DNA of 64,000 nucleotides, from contig JBAMJV010003769.1 in NCBI GenBank assembly GCA_037951105.1, positions 55,671-119,670 of the forward strand, given 5' to 3'. The notes below the pieces were generated by a model. That model was not told the DNA's origin and did no database searches. It was given only the letters and a program-made list of their open reading frames with translations. The stretch comes from Echinarachnius parma (taxonomy: Eukaryota > Echinodermata > Echinoidea > Clypeasteroida > Echinarachniidae). Both the position numbers and the translations under genes were made by a program. Shown in pieces: positions 12,870-26,400 of the stretch (its first letter is position 1; each line of letters opens with the position of its first letter).

Positions 12870-15010
12870 ACTTCACCACTCTATATCAGGGCAAAATAAA
12901 GACATATTCAGAAAAGGTTATTTTACCTTCTGAAAAAAACATAATATTAAAGCCCAAGTCTAGATTCGGGAAAGTAGCCGAATACATCTATATTGATCAA
13001 TATTGTTGAATATGTATTGAAGGGATTGAAATAGGGCTCGTGTGGTAAAATCCGAACCTAAGCATCGTTAAATACAAAAATATCGGAAGAAATCCGCCCA
13101 TTCAGACCTGTCAGCGCCGCTAGCGGTGGGGGAGAAATCGACAAGCTAGGGACAAGCCCGTATAGCGAACACACCTCGTGTACACCTAGTGGTCGTAATA
13201 CACGTAGCGTATGGGCGATTCCGCTTTGGCGATATCTATCCACGTCGGGATCAATTTATAATTTTGCAAATATATCAATTAGTAGGCAGTTTCTTGGCCA
13301 AATTTGGATAATCCTATATTAGTACAATTATATTCTTTTACATTATTGGTAATAAGAGCTTTCATTTCATTTTTTTGAGAGGGGGGCGTTTCCAATTTCC
13401 AAAACTGGCCTTTACCTTAAAAAAAAATTAAAAATTAAAACGTAATTTGGGGGCTTCAATGAGGCAAAGACCTTTTTTGTGTGTTTTGGGGGGCTTGTCA
13501 GGAGAAAAGGAGCAAGATAATTATTTGGGTAAAATACATCGCCCCCATTGTGATTGATGTGCTCCTATATGCCTATGAGTATCATAATTTCTAATGTTTG
13601 CACTTTTAGAAATTTAACTTGTTTTCCTAAATCGAAGAATTAACGTATCGATACTTAATTATGACCATGGAATTATTAAACACTTTATGTAAAAGTGTCC
13701 TTGCTTTGTCACATACACATTGGCACCTTCTTGTGTTAACTTAAAGAAAAATTAAAACAGCCCTCTTACTAAATCGTATATAGATTTTCTAGCATGGCGT
13801 ATGAATGAGTATATAACAATAAGTTCGCAATAATATCTTACAAATTTTAGTTTACTAAAATGCACTTTTATCATTACTTTAATATCCCTTTAAAGTACTT
13901 ATTTATGCACCTTAAGCTATATTAACATACAAATAAAACGAAACATAAACATGCTATGTATGAAACAAATATGGACAAATATCAACAAATATCAAGCAAA
14001 ACCCAGGAAGACTTGTTCGTGAGCAAAGAAAACAAAATTTCTCAATCTAAATCACAAATATGCATGGATAATACCTTTAACATGGAGTGTGTATTATGGT
14101 CATTCCGCATAAACTTATTGTAAATACTGCATTTGTAATAACTACAAGTCCAAAGCAGGAGTTTGTTTACATGTTTCCCTATACTGTTAGTGAACTAACA
14201 AAATAACAAAGGAAGAATAGTTACATCATGGATTTTAGTTCCCGTCACTGGTCAAGTTCAATCACATGCATAATTTTACAGATCTGGTATACTATTCTAT
14301 ACGAATGTTTAGAACCGTGCAAGGAGATAGTGGAAGTAATTTAGCAACTTTCGGGTTTGAAATCCTGGTCAGAAGTGATGCATTTACATTGGAACAGCGC
14401 AGATTATGCAGAAACATTGATATTGCCCCATCAGTTAGGGCTGCATTAAAGGCCAGTGCCCATCTCTTACAAATCGTCTGAACAGTTAACGATAGACGGA
14501 TGACGATAAATGTAGCACCCACATAAAAGTTTAGATCGAACAACCCTGTAATTTGTATTCTACGAATAAACAAATCAAATGTGTGGAGATCATCCCTACA
14601 TGACATATCGGCCAATAAATGTATTGATCTGAATAAGCATAATACTTATTACAACCATATTTTAGTTTTTGTAAAGGTATTGTATAGACGGTACAAGATA
14701 TGCCACGAAAATGGTCTCGAAAATGGAGAATAAACAATTACATAGTCAGTTTTACGAGTCTTAGTTATTTTGTTTAGTATTCGCTTACGCCGTTGTTCGA
14801 TCGCAATCTGTGCGCGGTTCACACTGAGCCACTTGGTGCTTAATAGCGCAATGCGCCAGTAGCTAATGTGAGCGAAGACTCGTAATGCAATATAAACGAC
14901 GGTCCGTCGCTTTTATTATTCTGAGTTCTATAACTCCCTAACTTCAATCTCTATTTTTTTTTTTTTAGGCATGCTGTTAAATTACATTTTCTTTTATGTA
15001 TAGACGATAA
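12870..15010. other. Intergenic, with CpG-richer patch at 13,040-13,250
   Basis: The patch at 13,040-13,250 stands out by G+C and CpG content but carries no recognisable exon, tRNA or repeat copy elsewhere in the window. The rest is A/T-rich and featureless. A run of T lies at 14,954-14,966. Confidence 0.35.
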
Positions 15011-15855
15011 CTCCGCAACTTTTGAAATTTGGCTTGCAAAAGACGGAGACCCCCTTAAAGGCAACAGCATGATAATGGTACCATTTGGTTACAGTCCGTT
15101 ATTCCGAAGGTTCGTTATTCCGAAGGTTCAGTTATTCCGAAGGTTCGTTATTCCGAAGGTTCGTTATCCGAACGTTCGTTATTCCGAAGATTCGTTATTC
15201 CGAGGGTTCGTTATTCCGAAGGTTCATTAGTCCGAAAATAAAATATGGTTCGTTAATCCGAAAATTAAATCGCAACTTTTGAAATTTGGCTTGCAAAAGA
15301 CGGACACCCCTTTAAAGGCAACAGCATGATAATGGTACCATTTGGTTACAGTCCGTTATTCCGAAGGTTCGTTATTCCGAAGGTTCATTTATTCCGAAGG
15401 TTCGTTATCCGAAGGTTCGTTATTCCGAAGGTTCGTTTATCCGAGAAAAAAAATCGGGTTCGTTATTCCGGCGGTTCGTTATTCCGAAGGTTCGTTATTC
15501 CGAAGGTTCATTAGTCCAAACATAAAATACGGTTCGTTAATCCGAAAATTAAATCGGGTTTGTTATAATACTATAATTTGTGTTTTGTTTATTTAATTTA
15601 CAGCCTGCATTTTTAAGCATGCATACCCCTCCCCCTTTCCCTCCCTTGGTCAACCCAATCAAAAATTTAAGTTTATTTTATATCTTTATATGAATTATAG
15701 CATTATAAAAAACCCAAATTAATTTTCGGATTAATGAACCCGATTTCATTTCAGGAATAGCGAACCTTCGGAATAACGAACCCTCGGAATAACGGACCTT
15801 CGGAATAAAGAACCTTCGGAATAACGAACCTTCGGAATAACGAAGCGCACCCGTT
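15011..15855. mobile_element. GTTCGTTATTCCGAAG satellite element with duplicated left part and inverted right array
   Basis: A left segment (AACTTTTGAAATTTGGCTTG ... GGTTACAG) is present twice, about 259 bp apart. Each copy leads into tandem 16-17-bp units GTTCGTTATTCCGAAG (15,090-15,240 and 15,352-15,550). At 15,735-15,850 the array recurs in inverse orientation and ends in ...GCGCACCCG. The family also occurs at 6,615, 54,179-54,500 and 55,155-55,728. Repetitive frames (RYSEGSLFRRF) are translated repeats. Confidence 0.75.
15588..15677 (-). terminator. Possible polyadenylation signals of the NLR gene
   Basis: Two AATAAA hexamers occur on the minus strand, at 15677-15672 and 15593-15588. 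They lie 250-345 nt beyond the stop of exon 10, past a short satellite block. The distance is normal for a 3' UTR, but the region is A/T-rich and such hexamers are common, so this is weak support. Confidence 0.25.
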
Positions 15856-15930
15856 TACTCATGGTCTCTGCGTGTCTATCTGTGCTCGTTTAGTAGGTAG
15901 TTACTGAGGTCTAACGATATTTCCACTTGA

Positions 15931-16135
15931 CTACCATGACTGCAACAACACCATGGCCATTAATGGAAGTAGTTTGGTATAGTTTACTTGATTAGACATG
16001 TGAGTTTCCTCCTGTGCCGATGATGAGATGGTAGTAGAGTCTTCGGGTATAGCAGGTTCTGAGGCAGTGTTGCTACTGGGGTCTACTGGATCACTATGTA
16101 CTGATTTGTCCGTAGCTGAGTCGATATGAATAACA
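15931..16135 (-). CDS. NLR exon 10: C-terminal exon with hydrophobic tail and stop
   Basis: The acceptor ttctttctattgacag is strong and the phase is 2, completing a Ser codon with exon 9. About 67 residues follow to a TAG stop at 15931-15933. The body is acidic and Ser/Thr-rich and probably disordered. The last residues contain a short hydrophobic run (LLPLMAMVLLQSW). A tail of about 13 hydrophobic residues is short for a membrane anchor, so membrane attachment is only a possibility. Downstream lies the GTTCG satellite. Possible AATAAA signals on this strand are at about 15677-15672 and 15593-15588. Confidence 0.62.
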
Positions 16136-19100
16136 CTGTCAATAGAAAGAATAGTTGACTTAGAATAACATCTCTGTCGCAATCCGATTGATTTATTTGT
16201 TTTATTTATAATTATATCTCTCGTGTGTAACAAACCGTTGTAGGGGGTTAAAGAAGTAGTTCAGTTTTGGTATTAAAGGCGCTCCAAACAAATGTTTTGT
16301 TAGGTAGTAAACAACAGGGTGTAACATTTGGAAGACTAAACAATTTTAACATAACATTATTTTGATCAAAATCGGCTTAGAGGCGGCTGAAATATCCATA
16401 ATGTAACCATATCTAAAACGTGTGGGATCTTTTTGAACCAGCCATCTATAAATTAACAAATCCTACTCATTTCTAAAAAATATACCAATATGGTTTTAAC
16501 ATTGTTAAAATCAATATCATTTTACCAAACTGCGGTCACATATTTTGATGCAAAAATGGTTAAAACTTGAAATGTGTAGATTGCGCCCTGTTTTTAACAG
16601 CTGCTCTTTTGGAATAAAAACAGTCCTGAATCATAGCCGTGTTTATGTTTTTCTACAATTCAAGCACCATTGGTTAATAACTGCATAATTTTGACTCGTC
16701 TTGTATACTATTTATTCTAAAGTAAATCGCATTATAAGACAGATATTAAAGTGATGCATGTAAAGTGTCTAACTCCACGAAAAATAATTCGAGCTTCCTC
16801 GTTTCTCTTATGCCGTGTTGTTTAGCTTATGGTAAGAGAAGAATAAAATAGGGTTTGATTTTTTTCAAATGTCCCTTTAGTATGAAGATAATTATCATTG
16901 AAAATAGAGCGTTGATCAACGCTTTATAAAAAAGTACGATTGTTTCAGCTGAAACCGTCCGAGCGTGGGAAACATTCACGACCTAGTGAACTTTGATCCA
17001 ACGCGTGCACAAATTCCATGAATTCTGCATACCGTATATGTAAACATACACGGGTGCGGATATATCGTCAACGGCTAATAATAACTGCTGCAATGGCCTC
17101 AGTATTCGGTGATAAAATATTAACTCAATATTCGTTTTTTTCACTAGGTAAACAGTGTTCGTTTTCCTTCAAACTTTCACAAATATTCCAATTGTATTTT
17201 ACAATGATATTGATATAGGATTGAAGTCTAAAATGTCATTTTGTGCAATATCTGACACTTTACCTGTATCACTTTAATATTACTTGTTATTGATACATTT
17301 ACCGTATAATAATACTGAATCCTACCTGCCATTCTTCTTCCTCACTGCTTGCAGAAAAGTGTCTATGTCAGTGTACGGGACATTATTGAACTTAAACTCA
17401 CGCCTGGAGATATGAGCCAAGCAGCCCTGTCAAGAAAGTCACAGAAATAGACGATAGTATCATGCACCAGATGATATTATGTGCTCATCTAGTGCCGGAG
17501 TAGTAAATTGCACCATGATATTATATCACAATACTAGGGTCCGAGCACCAAGTCACGACGTCGTAGTAAACACACTAGTTACATGGGTAAAACCAAAAAC
17601 GCTCAGACTACTCGCGAACGGCAAGCTTCGGGAGGGGTTTTGCTTTAGACAAAACAAGTTAACTGTACTGTATGATTTAAATGAACTTGTCTATAAAGGT
17701 GACCTGTTTATAGCGTCCACACTTATGGTCTGCATAGGGTGGTCACTATACACATGTTTGATTATATGATACCTACCTCAATACAGCGCCCACTCCCATT
17801 GTTTGATTTTGGTGGTCACAATACACAGGTTTGACAGTACACTGTTTTATGGAATTTGTCTTGAAAGGTCACCTGTTTATAGCGCCCACAAGTCTTGTTG
17901 CCCTTGGGTGGTCACTATACAAAGGGTTAACTGTATATGGTTTGATGGAACTGGTCTATAAAGTTCACCTGTTTATAGCGGTCAATGTTCTTGCTTTCCT
18001 TTGGTGGCCATTATACACAAGTTTCGGAACCTGTCTATAAACTAGGTCACGTAATTTAAGTGGCCAATTTGTGCGTTTTCCGTTTACATTGCACATACGT
18101 ATTTACTGTAAACAATGTATGGGAACCTGACTATAATGGTCACCTGCTTATAACGGCCAACTTTTTAATTTCCATATGGTGGTCATTATACACAGGTTTT
18201 ACTTTTAGATATATTGTTTAACCTGTCTATAATGGTCACCTGCTTATCATAGCGGCCAATTTTTAATTTCCATTTGGTGGTAATTATACACAGGTTTGAC
18301 TGTAAAATATATTCTGTAAACTGTCTGTGATGGATACCTGTTTATAATACGGCGTATTGTGTGTATCCTGTTGGTGGTCGTTATATACAGGTTTGATTGT
18401 AAACAATATTTTGGCACCTGTCTATAAAGACCACTTGCAATTTAGTTACAATGTTATTGTTTCCATTGAGTGGTCAATATACAGAGGGTTGACGTTATAC
18501 GAATTTATAAAAACCTGTCCATAAAGGTCACATGTTTATAGCGGTCACTTTTGTTGTTTCCATTTGGAGGTCACTATAGACAGGTTTGACTGTATTAAAT
18601 CTTAAAACATGTGTCACGAAACTAATCTTCTCTGCAACTTACGCGCGAGCACTGCATGACGTAACTGTCCAGAGACTTGAACGCGCGTCGTCGTGTGAAA
18701 TCGAAAAGGTAAAGAACAACAGTCAACTCAGTGTGGTACCTCACTGGGACGACAGGTCAACAGCCCTCGTCTAAGCCATCAAAAATTGCCTGATACAAGA
18801 TTATACCATTGTGTGCATCTACCAGTAGAAAAAAACAAACATCGTGGAACAGTGGCGGACATAGGAATTTCCAGGAGGGGGGGCCAGAACAGGTCCGGTC
18901 CAAAAATGTTCGAGGCCGAGACCAGGTCCCATTGGTGTTGAGAATCCTGTAAGCGGGGGGGGGGGGGGGGGGGGGGGTGGGGTAGTCGTAGAAAATTTTC
19001 GAAGCCGAGACCAAAAACTTTCGACAATTTCCAGACCGAAAATTTCCAGTCCCAAATTTTCAAGGCCGAGACCAGGCAGGACCCATTGGTTAAGAATCCT

Positions 19101-22100
19101 GTCAGCGGGTGGGGGGGTGGGGGGGGGGGGGGGGGTAGTCGTAGAAGCCGAGACCAACAATTGTCGACAATTTCCAGGCCGAGACCAGGTCCAGTCCCAA
19201 ATTTTCGAGGCCGAGACCAGAACCCAAGAATCCATTAAGCGTGGGGGGGGGGGGGGGGGGGGTGGGGGGGGGGGGGGGGGGGGTAGTCGTAAACAATTTT
19301 CGAAGCCGAGACCAAAAATTGAGTCCAAAATGTTTTTTTTTTTTTTTTTTTTTTTTTGACTGTGGGGGGGGGGGGGGGGGCGGGCGTCCTGGGCCCCCTC
19401 CCCCCCCCCCCCCCCCCCCCTGTGTCCGCCACTGTCGTGGAACATCTTTTTACCTTGCTTGATGCTGCCCAACATGTCATCTTCTGATAGAAGATGTCAC
19501 ACAGGGTCATGTCCTTTAGTTCTAGGTGTGTCAGGTCCGGCAAGCAACACAGCCATCTTGCTAGGGCTACGCATGCATGTTCGTTCAGAGTAATAACATG
19601 CAGCTTGAGATACCGAACCTGTGATTGTATTAGTAGTGAAGAAATTATATCATTATTAATCAAAGGCAAAAAAGGGTCTGAAAGAAATTCAATGTACCCC
19701 TCGAATGTATACATGGGCAACATTTGCATCAATTTGGTTATCAATTTGTTCAAATTGTACTTTATCACTTCGCATTGTTCCTTAGGTAAATTGTTTTGTT
19801 TAGATATCGCGATAACAAGCTAGTATGCATATTGATGAGCCCTGTGACTTTTGACCTCATGGGGGAATCCCCCACCTCCCCCCCCCCCCCCCCCCCCCCC
19901 CCCTCACCCCCATGTAAAATAACCCGGCCTGCTTAGGGTTCAATTCATGGGTAGAACTTCTTTTATAACGTATTATGCGTGGTCTATATGACTATGAGGG
20001 TATAACTAAGTGTTAGTATATATTTGTCCTACTTTGTATATTTTCCTGTATTTAAATTCGAATATACATACTTGTTTGTTATAACTCCAAGTTATTTAGG
20101 GTCGACTTGTAGTATTTCATGTAATTTGTTGTCATTGTTCGTTTTTACCAATAATGTAATGAGTGTCATAATGTTCTAAACCCCGTGGAAGATCAGGAGT
20201 GTTATGAACATGGGCGAACAAGCCGTAGGTTAGAACCGCACTGCTTAAATACTTGCATATGTATTTGTCTGTATGTTTAAACAGAAAATACAAAATAATC
20301 AAGTAAATACTCTGGCACGCTGGGTTATTTCCGGAAGGGCAGCTATTCTGCCTTGACTAACCATCGAAACACTCGCTACGTGTTAGAAACCGTGTTACTG
20401 ATTGATATGCGTGTTTTGTGGTTGTATTATGCTGTATAATAAAATGTGGAACAAAATAATACAAATCAGATCAGAGACTTCTCCCCAACGAATTTAAGGT
20501 GGTTTTCCCACTTATATTGTACCAATTCTATACTACTGCGTTATATGGGGATGATATTTCGGAGATGAAACTAAAATCAAAACGTTTAGCATTTATAGCA
20601 GTGGCAAGCAAAGTATAGGAACGATTTCTTGTCTAAACAATGTAAGGTCAATAATACAGATGCACCTTACACTCAACACTTTACCTTGCTTGATGCTGCC
20701 CTAGATGCCATCATCTGGTAGAAGCTGTCGCCTAGATTCATGTCCCACATCATCAGTTGATTCAGGTTCGACAGGCTACACAACCATGTCGCCAGCGTCC
20801 TGGATTCAACATCACTGGGTTCAGTTTCACTGGAGTTAGTATCAGTATGACACAGAGTCATGTCATGCAGCAGAATTTGCCTTATCTAGGTATGATACCA
20901 TAAAGTAACCATATAAATTCACTTTGCAATAACTTCCTATTTGTTATAATGCGCTATATAATACAATACATAATTTGGCCAAAATAAAAACCATGATGGC
21001 AACATTATAAGAAACAAAGTTTGAAGAAGAAACGAAGTTTGCATTTCACTATGATAGTTAATGCAAAACAAAAGAAAATATCCAATTAGGACTGGTTTAG
21101 GGAGTGTTCAAACTGGGATGTACGGATGTTTAAAGATAATGCAAAAACAAAATAGACTTTACTTGGTTATGAAAAAATCCATGTTTGGAAAGGTTTAAAG
21201 GGGTATTCCGGGCCTGATAAAACTATTCGTCATTTGAATAAGCAGAATAAGAGGCATAATTGGTGAAAGTTTGATTAAAATCGGACAGGAAACGCGAGAG
21301 TTATACTTATTTGAACATCATGTGGTAATGAGCGATCGTTTCAAAATTGCCGCCATATGTAACATCATTGACGAGCAACTTGCCATGGCTTTAGTACATG
21401 AAAATACACTTATTTCTCATTTTCGTTGATATAAATGAATTTTTCTCTGCTTGTTTTCACGAATTCATAGAAGAATATCGATGGGCCAACCTCTCTAGAA
21501 TTTGTAAGCTCATAAATTTGCTTTGTTATTAAGAAAATTTAAATTTTGTAAAAGTTCCATGTAGAAGTCAAAATGGCTGCTGCTCGCAAGTGACGTCACG
21601 ATCGATAGCAATTTCGAACGATACTAAAAATCAGAGCAAAGTTCATCATGTCATAACTTTTTTATTGCTCTACCGTTTTGGATCAGATTTTCGATCATGA
21701 TTCTTCATATTCACTTCATTTTATAGCAAACATCACATATCTGGGGTGGAATTCCGCTTTAAGTACAGGTTAATGTCATATTTCATGAAGAACCAATAGG
21801 AAGAAGTTTCCGACGCTTGGCCAGATAATGCGACTTTACGTTTGTGGCATCGTAATTAACAGAACAGCTTGTCAAGCAAAAAATCAAGTTTAAGCAATTG
21901 CTTAATTTCGTATGCATACTCTTTTGCTTGTGCTGAAAGCTTTTGCTTACACTGCATAATACAGCCGTCACACCGCTCTACGCTCTCGCGCCACTTTCAC
22001 TGCGCTCCTAATCCCCATTCATAAAATTGGAAGCGTGTGGAGGACGTGGGTAGAGTGGCGTTCATTGTTCGCTATTGTTTAGATATTACACTTTTATTGG

Positions 22101-23371
22101 TCGCTCTCGCGGCGCTCGCGCTGCGTCCAAGTTAAATTAGCGAATTTGCAACGCAGTGGGCAATGAATGGGAAGATTATCTCACATGCGTCAATAGATAT
22201 CCTTCCATGAATGCAGATACAATAGCTCGCTGAACAAAAGATAAGGTCTCCGAAGACCCACGCTCGCTTACGACATGTTGCAAACGAACGTGGGTCTTCG
22301 GCGACCTTATCTTTTGTTCAGGGGCTATTGTATGTCCATACATGGGAGGATATCCGTTCACAAAAATGTCATAATCTTCTTATTCATTCCCAAGCTGAAC
22401 AAAATACATTCTTGCAGATCTATTCCATGTATTTTGTTCAGCTTGGGAATTAATAAGAAGATTATGACATTTGTGTGAACACGGTCACATGATTGGAGTG
22501 TCATTGTATGACACCATGAACAGAGAGTTATTATGACACCCGCCCACGATTCAATTAAAGGGATAGTTGAGTTCTGGTAAAGAGATTACAGTTTTGGTCA
22601 AACTGAATTTGAGTAACCAAAACCTGCACCATAACATTACAAACTAATAGTTATAACTCTACCATGTTTGAAAGGAATTCAAAATCACAAACGACTGAGT
22701 AAAAAGCCTTTTATCATTCAAACAGAGGCGTTCAAACTCAAGATGGCGCACTCTAAAAACACATTGGTTTAAACAATTTTAAATAAAATATTGGGCATCT
22801 GAAGGTTTGTAATTATAGTGTTTAGATAGAGAGATAATCAACAACTATTAAAACAATTCTTTTGACCATTTTTGAAAAGAGGAAGCATTTTTTGAATATT
22901 TATAAGGGTTGGTTCAAAATCAACTAATAAATGTGGGGCACCACATTTATTACAAATGGTTACGTTTATGGATATTTCAGCCGTTTCTGAACCGATTCTG
23001 ATCAAATAAAGTTTATTCTGTCACTAAAATATTATGCTCTTTCAAATTTTACACTCAGTTTTTCATTATCTCACAACAAAATTATTATGTGTAGCGCCCT
23101 CTCTACCAAAACTCAACTATCCCTTTAACGTTTAACAAAAATGTACACATACTGGGGTACGTACCGCTATACGTACCGTACGATAATCATTCTTCTCGCA
23201 ATTTTATCAGAAGCTTACCTGATTAACATAATTGAAGGAAACACATATTTCCGATAGAAATACAGTGATCGGAACATGTTGTGATATTAGTGCGGAGAAA
23301 GGCAAATTACGTACGAAAATCGACTGTGTACAGGCTATGTATACTGTGTGTTGTGTTGTGTTGCGTGAAGC

Positions 23372-23436
<65 letters not shown>

Positions 23437-26400
23437 TACGAGTGATGAGTGAGTGAAATGCCCAACGTCCACGAAACGGATTACGATTTCAATTCGTTTT
23501 AGTTAAAATAGTTTGATGATTAAACAGTTATTAACTTTGTTATCGGGAAAATCATGGAATGTTCCAATCCTACAAATTTTAAATGCCATTTCGTGAACTA
23601 AATAAGTCCCTCGACTACGTTTCGGGGCTTATAAACTTCCCTCAATAGCGTTTAAAACCCTCGGAGTGGAACATTCCGTGATATCACCTCCACCACCAGT
23701 TAACTCTATAATGTTACCTTGCTTGATGCTTCCTGAGTGTAAAGGCTGCCAGACATAGTCACCTTAAATAACACCAGACGTGTCAGGTTTGGCAAGCAAC
23801 ACAGCCATGATAGCAGGGCACCGGATGCTGCCTCATCAAGAGTAATGTCATTCATACCAAAGATCTGAACCTGGGATTGAATTTTAAAGAAAGAATGGCA
23901 GCCTTACATACTATTTTTTAAACAACATACAGTAAGAGTACACAATAAAAATGGACTTCGTCTGCCTAAATGTCACAGATATTCACATAATGATCGTGGT
24001 ATCATATTAAAACGCATGGCATCGCTTTTGCTATGATATAGCATTTGGCCAACAGAATTATACCACATAGCGTTTTGTTGTATTTTAATGATTTTTTGGG
24101 GATCACAATTTGCTACCGGGGCCCTCATGATGTGAACTGTAAACATTTAGAAATTAGAAATATCACTTTGGTCATGTATTCATGTTAAAGGTAACCTTGA
24201 GTATTGGTAATTTCCAAAGTGCCCCCCCCCCTAAAAAAAAATGAATTGTAACGGATTTGGTTGATTTCAATTCCATATGAAAGATCATCGGAAAAAAAAA
24301 GATGGGAAATAATAATAATTCCCATTGAAATGCTCTCATTGTTGTGAAATTTGCTTTCAAAATATGATATAAAATTATTGACGTCCGGGTATCACTTTTT
24401 AGAGAACGCTAGCGCGAGGCGCTAGCGTTCTAGGTCCTCCTAATACAGGACTGAAAATAGATATTTTTGTGCACGCTAATTGTGCTAACGCGAGGCGCTA
24501 GCGTTCTAGGTCCTCCTAATACAGGACTGAAAATAGATATTTTTGTGCACGCTAATTGTGCTTAAAACTATACATATGATACGGTACTTACCACCAATTC
24601 ACTCTCCAATATGTGATCCAACTATAGGGTGGATTAAAATTATGATTTTTCCCCTCCATTCCAAAACAAATGAGTGTGTTAGCGCGACTCCGACTCCGAA
24701 CGAAAGACGAACGAACGGGGCTTGCGTTACACATGAATATGCCAGGGGTGTCGATCCGTTTTTGAGATTGGGGGGCGAAATTTGAAAAAAAATTCCAGAG
24801 TGACCTCTGAGAGAGCTAAAAGCCCCACAATGGCATGTCCGGTAGTTTTATTATGCGCTCATTGAAAGTGTCTTGATGGCTCGAAGACCGGACTTTGGGG
24901 GGGGGGGGGGGGGGGCACCCACATTTTGGGACAATAATGGGGGTCCAGGGGGCGGAGACCCCGGAATCTTTTAGATTTCTGACATTTGCTCCTAGCATGC
25001 GTGTGGAAATTGTATAAAATAGTGAACCAACTCATAACGTATTTTTAAAGGGCATAGCGAGGAAAAGACTGAGCCTTGCATGAGATGGATTCACGCGATC
25101 ATGTATACTATAGAGCCATCGTTATAGTCTAGGGCACTGGGCTCCCATGAAACTAAGCAAGGGCGTCAACAATTTCTCAAAAGTGTAGGGGAGACATTGC
25201 GAGGAAGCGAAGGGACCGAACGGGGGAGAGTGTGTCCCCTTCCCACATGTAGGGAGCTTTTGTATTTTTGGGCGTGAAATTGTGCGATTTGGTGCACACC
25301 TGAGACAGAAATTTCACGTAATATGAAGTATATAGGTATGGAACCAAACATACATAATGACAAAGGGAGGGGGACAATCTGCTCCTTTTTCAAATGTGGG
25401 GGGACATGATATTGCAATTTGATTTGTTTTCAGCGCATATGTACCGAGATTATTTTATTTTCTGTGACGGTGTGCTATCTATAGATGAGGGTTTAGTAAA
25501 CTTCGTTTGAGGTGTGCGTTTGAGAAATTACGCTGCCCAACACATTTCAAAAGGTGAGTTCCCGCAACCCAAATGAAACTTGCAATATGAAATTGTATGA
25601 GAAATGGCAAAAAAGAGATTTACAGTACTTTTTTAACAAAAAAAACACAGCTATTTTGAAGATTAATTATTGATAAATGTGTCTTTCCCCTCTTCGGCAT
25701 TATATCACTCAGTTTTTTCCCCTTATGTTCGGAATTATTGGGGGGCAACATGATATGTTCGCCCCCCCCCAATATTTTCATTGGGGGAGGGGGCGACCAC
25801 CCCCCCCCCCCCCTGCCCCCCCCCCCCCCCAGGATCGACACCCCTGGAATATGCACGGTACTATACTATTACCGTACCGCGCACTGCAGTCCCGTATTAG
25901 GACCTACAACGCTATCGCTTCGCGCTAGAGTTAATTTGACACTTGAGTTGTAACGGCTCTTTTTGAATGATAACAGGGGTTTTACTTTGTCGTTTGTAAT
26001 TGTGTATACTTTTCGACCATGTTGAAGTTATAAATATTACTTTGTACCGTAATCGTGCAGGTTTTGGTTACTAAAATTAAGTTTGACCAATACTCAAGGT
26101 TATCTTTAAAATTGAAGAAAATTCATACACACATTATCATGATTATCATTATCATGTACACTTCTAAACTCATATGAAGGATACATCTGATATTAATTTG
26201 AGGACATAATGTGGCACTAAACCCCATCATAATTATAGCACAAACATGTCATGATCTATATATGCCATAGAAGATGTAATTTTGCATAATAATGTTACAT
26301 GGTTCATTTTGCTGACATATCAGTCCAATTGGCAAAATCAGCTCTGTAATGTCACAAATCGGAGCATGTTCTTAGTTTGTCGTCATTATTATCGTAAAAT

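Larger units (their letters stand above)
24185..26109 (-). mobile_element. MITE family 1 variant (copy e) enlarged by nested insertions
   Basis: TTAA at 24,185 and 26,106, with inverted ends AGGTAACCTTGAGTATTGG and CCAATACTCAAGGTTATCT. The right arm (25,945-26,105) has family sequence such as AACGGCTCTTTTTGAATGA and GTTTGTAATTGTGTATAC. The middle is a second element that itself holds a third. It lies in the intron between NLR exons 6 and 5. Confidence 0.65.

Noticed and set aside
14266..14615. Overlapping plus and minus frames of 71 and 107 codons
   Set aside because: No domain, no splice signals in phase, and no paralogue in the window.
15085..15596. Repetitive RYSEGSLFRRF / VIPKVRYSEG frames (also at 54,135-54,425)
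   Set aside because: Direct translation of the GTTCGTTATTCCGAAG array.
18819..19475. Long Pro/Gly-rich open frames over the G-run elements (also at 8,043-8,378, 19,117-19,462, 25,620-25,953 and 56,692-57,000)
   Set aside because: They are translations of G or C homopolymers and repeat units in all frames, with no splice signals or domain, and they appear wherever the runs occur.
23710..23725. Possible frameshift at the end of NLR exon 6
   Set aside because: On careful reading the exon ends AGCAAG|GTAACA exactly like its sister exons, so the phase is 0 and the frame is intact.
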